Part shown: positions 21,377 to 32,860 of the stretch, piece by piece
Layout: each line of letters begins with the position of its first letter
How positions within the stretch are numbered: position 1 is the first letter of the stretch
DNA from: Ascaphus truei
Lineage: Eukaryota > Chordata > Amphibia > Anura > Ascaphidae
Reading direction: 5' to 3'
NCBI GenBank assembly: GCA_036426205.1
Contig: CM071567.1
Location: 287,792,145 to 287,856,144, forward strand
Length of the DNA stretch: 64,000 nucleotides
The notes under the pieces: generated by a model
Seen by the model: the letters and a program-made list of their open reading frames with translations, nothing else
Database searches by the model: none
What the model was told of the DNA's origin: nothing
Made by a program: the position numbers and the translations under genes

Positions 21377-21800
21377 TTAATTCGAACATCCAAAATGATT
21401 CTCTCTTAATGAGAGCTGTGTGTCTTTGCCCCCTCTCCAATGGGGCATTACTTGTTCGATAGCTTTGAAAGTTAACCCTTTAGGATCTGAATTGTGTGCC
21501 AATAAAAAGTGATTTGAAACACTATGTGTGATCAATTTTCTTTTTATATTTCCAATGTGTTCCAAAATCCGTGTTTTCAAAGGTCGTATGGTTTTCCCTA
21601 TATACTGTATTGTAGACCACACTCGCATTCGATTAAATAAATTACAAAGTTTGACCTACAGTTTAAGTGTTGTTTTATGCTATATATTTTTTGTGTGATA
21701 TTAGAATGAAAGTTATCTTTAATCTTAGAACTATAATGACAGGCAGTACAAAATTTGCAATTGAAAAAACCCTTTTGGGGGATCTAACCATGTAGGACCA
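21377..21800 (-). pseudogene. Penelope-like Cys linker and GIY-YIG endonuclease remnant
   Basis: Across frames the minus strand reads FNCKFCTACHY (Cys linker), an IECECGLQY-like segment and GKTIRPLKTRILEHIGNIKR, the GIY-YIG domain. At least two frame changes and a missing C-terminus mark it as decayed. Confidence 0.75.
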
Positions 21801-21919
21801 CTATTTACAGTAGAATTCCTCATGGCGCTAGGTGCTACAAAATTTTTAACATTGGGTGCTTTTCTGTATACCATTTGAACTTTATCAGGTAAGAGGGTTC
21901 CTATGATAGGATCATTTTT

Positions 21920-23077
21920 TTAAATGGACCAGTGGGAGTTCAGTATATTATTTATTTTATGTGCATCCCTATTGTATTGGGTGATAAAGGGAACTCTGAT
22001 AGAATCATTAACCATGCTCTTTTCTCTAGGGATCAACATGGATTCTCTTGGTGTGCACTTGGTTTTAGCCAATGCTTTTTGGATGACATCAGGTTTGTAA
22101 TTCCGCTCTGCAAACTTTCTGGATAGTATAGTAGATTGTTCCTCAAAAACATTGTTATCAGTGCAATTACGTTTCAGTCTGCGATATTGTCCATAAGGGA
22201 TGTTTTTAATCCATTTATTAAAATGGCAGCTTGACTGCAAGATGTAATTATTCGCATCCACATCTTTAAAAAAGTTCTTTGTTTTAATAACATTATTCTC
22301 TAGATAAATAGTGAGGTCCAGAAAGTTTACGGTGGTTTTAGTAATAGTGGAAGTGAACCTAAGATTAAATTCATTGTTGTTGAGGTAAAGAAGAAATGTG
22401 TCAAGGTCTTCCAATGTACCCTTCCAAACAAAAATGATGTCATCGATAAACCTCCGCCAAGTGACCAAATTCGCGTCCAATCCTACCCAAGACCATATGT
22501 AGAGGTCTTCCCACATGGCCATTAGTAAATTTGTGTAGCTAGGCATGAATTTGGTCCCCATGGCGGTTCCACATAATTGCAAAAAGAACTCGTCACAGAA
22601 CCAAAAGAAATTCTTACTTAGAACAAATTGAATACATTTGATGAGGAACTCTATCTGTGCCTCTGGGATTCTCCCATCTTTCTCCAAAAACATCTTAACG
22701 GCCCTGCATCCATCATTGTGTCTTATAGATGTGTACAGAGCCGTTACATCAGTGGTGACCAATACGTAATTCTCCTGCCATTGAATGTCCCTGAGGAGCA
22801 TAATTACGTCACTAGTATCCTTAAGATATGATTTTTGTTGTTTAACAATATCTTGTAGATAACTGTCAATAAATTCTGACAGATTGGCCGTTAGTGACCC
22901 AATGCCAGAGATTATTGGTCTTCCCGGGGGGTGTGTAAGGTTCTTGTGTATTTTCGGTAAGAAGTAGAAGACGGGGAACACTGGGTAATCAACATTTAAG
23001 AACGGGAACTCATGTTCCTCCAGTATTCCCCGTCTTCTTCCATCCTCCAGCAGGGATTGCAGTTCCTTTTTGTACAT
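21920..23077 (-). pseudogene. Penelope-like reverse transcriptase
   Basis: The 385-codon frame carries RT motifs of the Penelope class: FYFLPKIHKN (about residues 37-46), GRPIISGIGSLT, LVTTDVTALYTSI (motif A Asp), CGTAMGTKFMPSYTNL (motif B), RRFIDDIIFVW (the catalytic DD pair intact), and NFLDLTIYLE (motif D/E). Then comes the thumb pattern IPYGQYRRLKRNCT. It would copy the element RNA at a nicked chromosomal target. This central domain is free of stops, but the flanking N-terminal and endonuclease parts are in other frames, so the element as a whole is inactive. Confidence 0.88.
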
Positions 23078-23171
23078 ACAGTAGTAGTGAGGTTGGATTT
23101 CAGTTTCAAATAAGTTGTTTTATCCCCCAAAATTTTGCTGGACTCTAGCATATAATAGCTATGGTCAATGA

Positions 23172-23843
23172 TTACGACACCCCCTCCCTTATCTGCTGTT
23201 TTATTACAATTGTTTTATCTGCTGTGAGTTCCTCTAGTGCTACTCTCTCCTCCCTTGTTAGATTGTTATGCTGCCTGTCTTTTTTAAGTAAAGTTTCTAA
23301 GTCTTTAGTTACTAGCTGGAAAAACACCTCTAGGTGGTTCCCCTTGGCAAATTTAGGGAAAAATTGTGATTTGGGTTTAAATTTGGAATGCATATATTCA
23401 GAGGTGCTTGGATTTGAAACTGTTGGGTTATTTGTAGTGTTAACCCAGTTCCTGGTTTCTACATCTTTATTAATAAAAAATCTTTTTAATGTAAGTGATC
23501 TCAGAAATTTATGTGTGTCAACATAAAGACCAAATTTATTTGGTCCAATAGTGGGAGCAAAGGTAAGTCCCTTACTGATAACTTTATTCTGACATTCTGT
23601 TAAGGTCTTATTGCTCAGATTAAAAATATTTCTTGTGTTTAATGTAATTTTCTTGCCTTTCCGTAATCTTCCCCCTCGTCTCCCTCTGACATGCGCCTTT
23701 TGTTTCTTTGGACAAGACTTGGTTTTTGAATCGTCAGGGGGTGAAATGGGTTCCTGGTCTCCCAAGAACTCATACACCCCCTGGGCTCCAAAAAGCAGGA
23801 GGAGGGTGTTAGAAGTTATGATATGGAAGCAAAACAAATTCAC
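23172..23843 (-). pseudogene. Penelope-like pol N-terminal domain
   Basis: The frame has a basic RGRRGGRLRKGK stretch (residues about 53-64), then NIFNLSNKTLTECQNKVISKGLTFAPT, the conserved entry to Penelope-like pol, and ends where the IKxADKGGGVV motif begins. There the frame breaks: ADK is read in this frame and GGGVVIIDHSYY in another, so a small indel near 23175-23190 separates it from the RT frame. Confidence 0.8.
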
Positions 23844-24433
23844 TTCTACACACGTACATATCTAAACTTTGTAAACGGATGTGTACCCATGGAAAAAATG
23901 GACGATCAGCCAATGAGCGAATAAAAGATGTGTGACGTCATGTTAAGGCACCGTGAAATGCACGCAAACACCCCTCCCACTGAATTAACATTGGCCTCCA
24001 GCGCTGTGCACGCACCACCCCACCGACGCGCGCACGTCGGTTGGGGATGGGGCTTCCATCGATAAACCTTTTTAAGGACGCCTTGGGACATGACCACGGT
24101 CCCACGTCATATGTGGGCGACACTTTGTTTTTATATGTTGAATGCTAAACAATGAGGTGTGTGTGTGTTACAGTTAGTGTAACATGTTGAAATGATACTT
24201 AAAAAGCGAGAATAATCTAGGATTTAGGACTCCGTCACCAATGTGTACTAATGGTTCGTCATGTAGTATATTGTTATAGGAAATAATGTCTCTGTGCACG
24301 CTACATGTAAGCCTGTCTGCAATGTTAAGCTGTATCCACTCATTTGGCTAACAAATGGTGTATATTATTAATGTAGACATATATAATTTGAGTAAAGGCA
24401 TAACGCAATTTGTATTTACCATTCTTGTAGAAA

Positions 24434-25072
24434 TCAAAACTGATTTGGCTGCAACAGCTCGCTGCAGGAAGGCACAACAATATCATCCATGGTTGAGGCA
24501 ACCGTTGAATCCTGAATCACACACATCTCCATGAGGGCGTCATATGGATCTGCAGTGGCTTCTTCAAACAAGATGTCCAGACGTACGTACAGTTGTTGGT
24601 TGTTTTCCCATCCACATTGGTATTGCCCATATAAGTTTGGATACATATCATAGTAGTTATGTCCATCTTGCATCTGGTCTGGCTGAATGGAGGGTGCAGG
24701 TTGATCAGCAGACGCGACAGTCGGTGCGGCTTCAGTGTCACTGGTATTAGGCAAAAATCTGCTATTTAACAGAAGATATGTTCCATGTTCCATGGTAAGT
24801 TTTAATGATGGCGCAACATGCCAGCATCCATATCGTTGATATAGCCGATCATGGACACGCTCTAAACATTCATTTGCGGATAAAGTGAATCATACAGAAG
24901 TTTTAAAATTTAATTGTATGTCAGGTTGTTGGTAGTATGGATATTTCTTTTGGATCAAGTCATAGATTTTGGCCACGTTTGCACTTTTCTCTGGCGTTGA
25001 TTCGATTGCTTCATAAAACATAAATTTGTATGATTTACGTGGATGGCTGTGCAATGTGGAAGCTTCTGACAT
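24434..25072 (-). pseudogene. divergent forkhead (FOX) domain gene inside the Harbinger element, one internal stop
   Basis: The first ATG in frame is at 25072. After about 11 residues comes a forkhead winged-helix domain: HPRKSYKFMFYEAI (helix 1), TPEKSANVAKIYDLI (helix 2), KKYPYYQQ, then FKTSV-stop-FTLSANECLERV, matching the recognition helix pattern NSIRHNLSLNxCF, and CWHVAP in the wing. The stop (TGA, 24892-24890) falls exactly where the family has Arg, consistent with CGA-to-TGA decay. The same frame continues 150 codons as an acidic, Gln/Asp/Tyr-rich tail ending at 24434 with no further stop. No intron is apparent. Forkhead proteins bind DNA. I do not recognise a close FOX subfamily. Confidence 0.75.
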
Positions 25073-25424
25073 TTCTTCTCTCCAAGTGTACGTTGTGTGA
25101 AGTTGAACGCATATGGATGTCTGCTGAATGTGTGAATAGTTCCAAGTTATCTTCGCGGTTTCTTCCAAGGTTATAATACAACGTAGCAGTTATACGCCTA
25201 GGGTTTCTCTCACAAGAAATTTGTTACAATAATTGGCTGAAATTCTTTGGGTAAGATACTCTTTTCACAGGAATAGAAACTTTACTTTCGGCTTAGGCAA
25301 TCAACATGTGCAAAACAAGTAGACACATTGAATTAGAATAACAATGTGTGTGAAATCATCTACAGTGCTATGATGAACAGATTTCTGGTTACACTTAACT
25401 AGATGTAACCATACACACACATCT

Positions 25425-25760
25425 GTATGTTTGTCTCTTTTTCTGTTTTTCTCTCTGTCTGTTTATCTCTCTTTCTCTCTCTTTCTCTCTTTGTTTCTCT
25501 CTCTCTCTTTGACTCTCTGTTAGTCTCTGTTGATATGTAGATATATATATACTACATATATATATAATATTATATATATTATCTATATATATATATATAT
25601 GTATATTATTAGATATATATATTATCAACATATATCTTATGTTATATAATTAACTCTATATTCGTGTTCAGTATATTATATATATATATCTATATATATA
25701 TATATATATCTATATACATATATCTATATATCTATATATATATATATCTGTAATCTGTGA
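25425..25760. repeat. CT-rich tract followed by TA-rich microsatellite
   Basis: 25428-25535 is a pyrimidine-rich CTCTCTTT tract; 25540-25750 is dominated by TATATA with interruptions. Confidence 0.9.
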
Positions 25761-26575
25761 TTATCAGCCCCTAACGAAGCCTAACGGAGAAACGCGTAGG
25801 GCGTGGTGTACATTGAACATAGCAGACTCATTAGAATCAGCAGACAGCAGCAAGGAGGTGCCGGTGGCCGCCTGTCCCATTATTTGCCTGCAGGGAGATA
25901 GGCAGTGCAGAGGATCGAGGCCCTGCTCCCACAGCATACCGGACGAACTCTCGCGAGAGTGAGTGACGTCACCGCGCCGTCACGTGGTACGGAGCGTCCC
26001 CTGGAGCCGTGGGTAATCACAGGAACACAGAGGACTCTTCGTGGGAACATAATAACAACACACAAAGTGCCACTGCGGACTGCACCTATAAGAAAGTACC
26101 GTGAGTACTATATATACATTAGGAGCGGCGAAATAGACCTAATTAGGTTGAGAAAAACGGAGAAAGACACTCATTTAGAGACTGTGGAGCAATAGAGACA
26201 CCAAGTGTGTTTGCTGCATATAACCAGGAGTATTTCACTTGTGGTCAATAACCCATATACCAAGGACTGCTGAAGAAATCTGCTAAGGGCTAATATCCTG
26301 TTTCTATGAGTGTGAGAAGCTCAGAATTCTCAAAAGTTTTATGTTATCTCACAGAATGAGATCATAATTGCTGTGGATGCCCAGCTGTTCCAGATCCATC
26401 ACATAATTGTTCCAGATACCAGAGTGGATGCAAGGCTTGATTTTATCATCTATACTGTAAGTGCATATTATACCTTCTGGCGGTTTATTGAGTCTGAACA
26501 TACTACCCTATGTTTTTTCTTTTTTTCTTGTCTCCATTTGCGCCTAGGTCATTCTTTGTGCATATATATATATAT
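25757..26575 (+). mobile_element. Penelope-like pLTR fragment
   Basis: Starts with a hammerhead-like motif (25767-25804) and continues with about 770 bp of moderately GC-rich non-coding sequence up to a TA tract at 26563, as in the other pLTRs. No pol sequence attached. Confidence 0.6.
25767..25804 (+). ncRNA. hammerhead-like motif, core-mutated
   Basis: GCCC (25767-25770) pairs with GGGC (25799-25802) as stem I. CTAACGA replaces CTGANGA, and GAGAAACGCGTA is present on the other side. The G-to-A change in the core should inactivate it. Confidence 0.45.
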
Positions 26576-26980
26576 ATGAAAAAAAGGAAAGAGAAAAAAG
26601 GAAAGAGAAAAAACAGGCGCACACCTAGTGCATTACCATAATAAAATTGTATTAAAGGAACATAAAATCTTTCAAATGCCCACTCACAAAAGTACAGCAA
26701 TCAATAGCATGTATGAGATAGGCTCTCATGTGCCAACAGCTCGATCATCAACGTCCGGCTCAAGTCAATGGCGTCGTCACGTGACCCTCCGTCGTGGTGC
26801 CGAAACCGGAAACGGGAATACCTCGCACTCAGTGTTCAGCAAGAGAGGTCCCTCCGGGAAACAGTGCCTTGAAAGTCCTCTGTGTAGTTGTTTAGGGCCA
26901 TAATGACACACACGAGAGCCAGTATCTGACAACAGGTAGCAACAATGTTCGTGGGCAAGTGGCGGCCGCAATCTAACCAC

Positions 26981-27021
26981 GACCTATGCGTTTCGTCATC
27001 GATTATGACTTCTTCAGGGGA
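26981..27021 (-). ncRNA. hammerhead-like motif in left inverted pLTR
   Basis: Minus strand: CCC, CTGAAGA, A, GTCAT...ATGAC stem II, GAAA, CGCATA, GG. Stem I is only 2-3 bp. Same motif as at 30357 in the opposite orientation. Confidence 0.5.
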
Positions 27022-27138
27022 TACCCTCTAAACGCCCCTCCATGATATTTATAGGGAGATATTTACAAATATTTAACCAATAAATTAATCAATTAATCAA
27101 ACACACATGGTTAACATCATATATAACAAGTGTGACAT

Positions 27139-27967
27139 TGTCAGGAATCGGCGTTCTCCTCGCTTCCCACACAAACCACTCCCTCTCCGCAGGGAGCCCC
27201 ATGACACACAAAACAATCCTGCCTTACCAGCCTCCACGGCTCCTCGCCCCTGCCGCCGTCGCAGGATCACTCCCCTCGGCGATTCCTCTGCTCAGCGCTG
27301 GGCGCGCCCACACCCTCCTGCACGCACACCTACACGCACGCCAGCCCCAGACGTTATGTGCATGCATTCCCAGCTTACAGAGCACACGCCTAACAGAGCA
27401 CTTTTAACCACTGCTCCTGCAGTGAGGCGTCGCCCCCAAGCATCACACAGTTCCATGCAAATCAATGACTACACTCAGCTGGGCTGTAACACCTCCCTCC
27501 TATCAGGGAGGACTCCTTGCAGTCCTCCAGGCCTGCCCCCTTTTCCCATTGGCCTGCCCAGCTTTATTATGCCTGTGCTTCCCATCACTCGTCGCTCGAC
27601 ATAGTTCTTTAAGGAAGCATTTGACTGCTCTCTCAGTGACTCCTCAGGTATTGACGTGGATTGGACGACTACCCCCTCTGGCTCTCGACTTCGGCTCTAC
27701 TTGGACTTCTACGTGACTTCTGGCATCCCTGTAAAACGGCTTATACCTTCGACCATCCGCAACTCTCCTATCCCTGATCTTGGCAACGGCAATAACTACT
27801 CTTCCTCTACTACCGGTACCGGCAAGTATTGTCTTCCTTACTATACCTGGCCTGGCAACACTAACACCACACTCCGGACGCGCTCCCTTTGCTGCGGGTG
27901 CGTGTATCCCTACGTCCCACCTCAGCACAGGGGACGGGTCTGGTCTGCGGGCAGCACCGGCGTAACA
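27139..27967 (+). mobile_element. solo Gypsy LTR (Tf1/sushi type) with 5-bp target duplication
   Basis: Starts TGTCAGGAATCGG, ends ACCGGCGTAACA, 829 bp, flanked by GACAT at 27134-27138 and 27968-27972. The right pLTR of the host Penelope element (30225-30250, minus) has the same surroundings with a single GACAT, which gives the empty site. TATA-like TTTATTAT (27563-27570) lies about 24-31 bp before GCTCGACATAG (27594-27604), the predicted RNA start. No gag or pol remains, so the internal part was lost by LTR-LTR recombination. Confidence 0.95.
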
Positions 27968-28029
27968 GACATGTTATATTGTGAGGACCCCATCGATTAC
28001 CAGAAAAGGGTTTGAGATTCACATACACT

Positions 28030-29078
28030 ATACATCCAAATACTATTATCTTTTTGGACTTGGAACTATTCATTGGTAAAGAGCATCAAATTTAGACAAG
28101 GACACATTTTAAATCAGTGTCGACCAATAGTTATTTACATTATGGCAGCAACCACTATAAAAAGTGGCTAAATAACGTACCCAAAAGTCAGCTCTACAGA
28201 ATTAGGCGTAACTGCTCAGAGGACACTGATTTCATACTACAGGGAGAGGATCTATCTAAAAAATGTCAAGAGAAGGGTTATGACATGACTGTTGTCAAAA
28301 AAGCATTTCAGGATGGTAGTCTTATAAAAAGGGACACATTACTTGAACAATCAAAAAACAAATCCAAATCATTACGTGAGATCAGAAAAGGGATTACAAA
28401 CCAGGTAATACACCAAAATTTATTACACAATTTAATCAATCTGCTCATCAAATTAGAAACATTCTAAACTGTCATTGGAACATTATACATAATGATCCTG
28501 TAATTGGTCATCTAGTACCTGAATATGCCCCAACAGTATTTAGAAAACCAAGGAGTATTAAAACCTTGCTGGCTCCTAGCAAACTTAAAACAAAAAAGAT
28601 TATTGATCCCAATTCAGCCAAAAAAGTGGGGAACTTTGGATGTGGAAGAGGCCGTTGTCTTACCTGTAAACATTTAATAAAATCTAATAAATTTTCATCA
28701 TATTCAAATGGCACTTCATATGAAATAAAAGATTACATCAATTGCCTAAGTGAATATGTTGTGTACCTCATTTCGTGTGAATGTGGCACACAATATGTAG
28801 GCCGAACATCAAGGGCTCTAAGTACACGGTTCTTGGAGTATCGGTGAAATATTATCCATAGGTGCAAACACACAGCCTTTCCCGTCATTTATGTACTAAC
28901 CACAATAAAGATCCAAAGTCTCTTTCTGTTATGGGCATTGAGTTCATTCCCCCCTCCTATATGGGGGAAGACCGTTTTCAGAAGTTATGTACAAGAGAAA
29001 CATACTGGATGTATATTTTGGATACTACACATCCAAAGGGACACAATGACCATATTGACATTAGTACCATAGTTTGAA
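28030..29078 (+). pseudogene. Penelope-like RT end, Cys linker and GIY-YIG endonuclease, several frameshifts
   Basis: Pieces in order: FLDLELFIGKE (RT motif D/E, about 28055), NVPKSQLYRIRRNCS (thumb, 28170), FGCGRGRCLTCKHL (Cys linker, 28635), YVVYLISCECGTQYVGRTSRALSTRFLEY (GIY-YIG, 28755-28845; split here by position only), then ETYWMYILDTTHPKGHND in a third frame ending at 29078. A stop after the LEYR segment and frame changes near 28420 and 28845 break it. Confidence 0.82.
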
Positions 29079-30202
29079 CACTCGCAATGGGTGTTCCTCC
29101 AGAGGTCTGGTTTGAATGCGTAGCATTCCCTCTGGGCTATGGTCGTTCATTTGGTCATTACAAGTCACCTTATACCATTAGAGGATTTATATATGCTATA
29201 GAGAGGTCAGTTTGTAGGGTACACAGCATATTGCTGTGTACGATTTACTTTCACAAATGGTCACTCATTGTTTGGTAAATTTATTAATTTTATTTATTTT
29301 TATATTTTTATTTATATTCATTTGCATAATTTTATTCATATTCAATATATATTTTTTTAGTTCAGTTAATACGGTTATACTCATAATAAATATTATTTTC
29401 TAGCTATACATCATTAAGACTTAACATTAGTACATCACATCATATACACTATTACTACACATATACATAAATCATGCAAACATCATTAATATAGTTAATA
29501 CAATATGCAATATACATTATACACAGCAATTTCTACACATTGGTATGCCATACTTCCTCTTCTGTCTTTGCTTCGAATCCATCTACTTCACCTCCTCTGA
29601 CTCCCCGCTGGAATCTACAAATAGGGTATTTATATTGGGAATTTCTGTAATTATGTTTCTTGTTGAAAATAACATGCAACACATTATAATCTATAAGCAA
29701 TATAAACATACTGACCCCGTTTATTTTTGGGTGTATTTTTGGGCATATTTTCAACTTTTAACAATTACTTATTGAAGTTAATGGTTTCATAGATTATATT
29801 TTTGTTCCTTAGAATTGGACAAAATATAATATCCATTTAATATGGGGGTATTTACTATCTGTTATCTCTACCTAATTAAGATAGAATTAAGATCAAGTTA
29901 AATATTGGTCATTTAGATCTTATCATGACATTTTAATTAAATATATATATATTTTTTTATATAGGTATATATATTTTTATTGTATAGATATTAACATTCT
30001 TATTTTCATTTTAATTTTTCTTTTTCTTTCTTGTTATCATATATTTTGTATATTTTCTTTGAACTTCAATTACATATTAAAAGCAAATTGCTAATCATCT
30101 AGATTTTAAACTAATATATTAACATTGCAATTAAAATTGTCGTATTTTGGTTGTTATTTTCAATCTTTAGCCACAACAATTATGTGAATAGAAATGTAAT
30201 TT
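29079..30202. other. AT-rich 3' region of the Penelope-like element
   Basis: Long AT-rich non-coding tract between the endonuclease and the right pLTR. Short frames around 29540-29775 show no domain. Confidence 0.5.
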
Positions 30203-30356
30203 CTTTTCTGGTACTCGATGGGGTCCTCACAATATAACATGTCACACTTGTTATATATGATGTTAACCATGTGTGTTTGATTAATTGGTTAATTTATTGG
30301 TTAAATATGTGTAAATATCTCCCTATAAATATCATGGAGGGGCGTTTAGAGGGTAT

Positions 30357-30396
30357 TCCCTGAAGAAGTCATCATCGATGATGAAACGCGTAGGGC
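30357..30396 (+). ncRNA. hammerhead-like motif in right pLTR
   Basis: CTGAAGA (30360-30366), a palindromic stem II built from TCATCATCGATGATGA, GAAA (30383-30386), CGCGTA, with predicted cleavage after A30392 and GGGC following. Stem I is short (2-3 bp). One extra A follows the first core box, as in the sibling motifs. Confidence 0.55.
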
Positions 30397-31379
30397 GTGG
30401 TTAGATTGCGGCCGCCACTTGCCCACGAACATTGTTGCTACCTGCTGTCAGATACTGGCTCTCGTGTGTGTCATTACGGCCCTAAACAACTACACAGAGG
30501 ACTTTCAAGGCACTGTTTCCCGGAGGGACCTCTCTTGCTGAACACTGAGTGCGAGGTATTCCATTTCCGGTTTCGGCTGCACGATGGAGGGTCACGTGAC
30601 GACGCCATTGACTTGAACCGGACGTTGATGATCGAGCTGTTGCCACATGAGAGCCTATCTCATACATGCTATTGATTGTTGTACTTTTGTGAGTGGGCAT
30701 TTGAAAGATTTTATGTTCCTTTAATACAATTTTATTATGGTAATGCACTAGGTGTGCGCCTGTTTGTCTCTCTTTCCTTTTTTTCAGATATGATTAGGGA
30801 CTGGTGATCCATTTGAAACAGGCTGCAGGAACCTGGAGCTAATATCATTGGAACAGGACTTTGTGTATTGGAGGTTTTTTTCATTTTTATAAAAAAAAAA
30901 TGGTATTTTTTCATTTTTTCACTTACTAACATATAGTTATACATTTTGGTATTTTTTATTAAACTTATATTTTATAACTTACTAATTTTAATCTTATTCA
31001 GTGATTGAATCAAATATTGTATTATTTTTATTGTCTATATCATAGTGTATCAGCTAATATCTAGCCGCCCCACTAAACGCATTCATGATTAGAAATTGGT
31101 TCTTTTATAATTTACTTTAGTCAAGAAAACATAGAGGCGCTACTTCATCTTTTTGTTTGTTTTGTTATATATATATATATATATGTATATATTTTATTAT
31201 ATATAGAGTGCTAAACTAAAGCCATTGATGTGTGTAAGTACTGTAGGCCTTGTTGTAATCATATTCAAAGTTAAATACAGGTGAGTGAATTATGGCCTCA
31301 ATCATACTGATCCCATAATTTTAGCAAGTGTCCTAACATTTATATCTCATTAACACAAGGCCTGTTTGCTGACAACAGT

Positions 31380-31386
31380 GGCAGAG

Positions 31387-31437
<51 letters not shown>
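31380..31437. repeat. TA microsatellite
   Basis: An uninterrupted run of AT dinucleotides of about 46 bp. Confidence 0.95.
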
Positions 31438-31439
31438 AA

Positions 31440-32577
31440 ACCGAAAAAACAATATGAAGTAGCGCCGCTAAATAACTCAGTTAATTTATAAATAATAATA
31501 AGAGAGGCAGTAGCTAATTGAATATGCTTAGAGGGGCAGCTAGATTAAGGCTAGTACACTATGATTGAACTTTAAAAATACAATATCAATACAATCTCCT
31601 GACAATTGATCCTAAAGAGTAAAAATAAAAAATCTAAAAAATATATTTATTAAGTAAAAAATAGAAAAAATTGCCAAAAAATAAAAAATGTAATAAAAAA
31701 CCTTCAATACATAAAGTCCTGTTCCAGTGGTAGCGTCTTTGGTTTCTTGCAGCCCGTTTCGAAGGGATCACCAGTCCCTAGTGATTTCTAGAAAAAAGGA
31801 AAGAGAAAGAAACAGGTGCACACCTAGTGCATTACCACAATAAAAATGTATTGAATGAACATAAAATCTTACAAATGCCCACTCACAAAAGTACAGCAAA
31901 TATAGGCGTGTATGAGATAGGCTCTCATGTGCCATGCAGCTCGGCTCGTTCACCAGCGTCCGTCCGCAATCAATGGCGTCGTCACGTGAGTCACCTCCGT
32001 GGAACCGGAACGGAAGAGGGGTCCTTCGCCTTCGGTGTTCAATCGAATGGTCCCTCCAGGAAAACAACACCTCCAGTGTGTAAACTGATGTGTTAGGTTG
32101 AAGCCGGAGAGACAGCACACGGGAGCCAGAGTTCACATCAACCTGCAGCAATTTCGTGGGCAAATGGCGGCAAAATCTAGCCACGCCTGGCGTGGCTAGA
32201 TTTTGGCCGCCATTTGCCCACGAACATTGCGCAGGTTGATTGTAGAACTCTGGCTCCCGTGTGCTGCTCTCCCGGCTTACAACCTAACACATCAGTAATT
32301 GGAGGTGTCTGTTTCCTGGAGGGACCTATTCGATTGAACACCGAAGGCGAGGACCCCTCTTCCGGTTCCGGTTCCACGGAGGTGACTCACGTGACCGACG
32401 CCATTGATTGGCGGATGGACGCTGGTGATCGAGCTGCATGGCACATGAAGCCTATCTCATACACGCCATATTGCTGTACTTTTGTGAGTGGGCATTGTAA
32501 AATTTTATGTTCATTCAATACATTTAATTGTGGTAATGCACTAGGTGTGCGCCTGTTTCTTTCTCTTTCCTTTTTTC

Positions 32578-32581
<4 letters not shown>
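31440..32581. mobile_element. head-to-head pLTRs forming a 0.79-kb near-perfect palindrome
   Basis: 31790-32187 is the reverse complement of 32189-32581 with few differences, centred on T32188 between CCACGCC and GGCGTGG. Both arms are the 5' part of the same pLTR family as 30393-30785. 31440-31790 is the reverse of the pLTR end at about 30990-31170. The centre falls one nucleotide from the position matching the hammerhead cleavage site of the related copy. No pol sequence remains. Confidence 0.9.
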
Positions 32582-32615
<34 letters not shown>

Positions 32616-32755
32616 TATTTATATATCTGTATCAGTTATATATATATATACCCACACACACACACACACACACACAGCACACACACAACACACACACCAC
32701 ACACCACACACACCCACTGTTTGTATTTATTTTTATATAATTATATTTTACTGAC

Positions 32756-32786
<31 letters not shown>

Positions 32787-32793
32787 TGTGTTG

Positions 32794-32824
<31 letters not shown>

Positions 32825-32860
32825 TGTGTGTGGTGTGTGTGGTGTGTGTGTGTGTACATA
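32581..32860. repeat. TA, CA and TG microsatellites
   Basis: A TA tract (32581-32650), a CA tract (32653-32715) and a TG tract (32758-32855). The CA and TG tracts are complementary to each other across a 42-bp spacer, so one strand could fold back. Long open frames here are repeat artefacts. Confidence 0.95.

Larger units (their letters stand above)
21370..24130 (-). mobile_element. Penelope-like element inserted in the Harbinger element
   Basis: Minus-strand order: GC-rich 5' region (24130-23850), N-terminal domain (23843-23172), RT (23077-21920), and frame-shifted linker plus GIY-YIG remnant (21800-21377). It is the most complete Penelope-like pol in the window. No target duplication was recognised at its edges. 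Confidence 0.8.
26577..31170 (+). mobile_element. Penelope-like element with inverted pLTRs
   Basis: The left arm (26577-28013, excluding the solo LTR) is the reverse complement of the right arm (30203-30785), so the coding part is bracketed by inverted pLTRs. Inside are the RT end, the Cys linker and a GIY-YIG domain (28030-29078, plus). An AT-rich 3' region follows, and the right pLTR appears to continue to about 31170. Each arm has a hammerhead-like motif. Inverted terminal repeats are a known Penelope arrangement. Confidence 0.8.
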
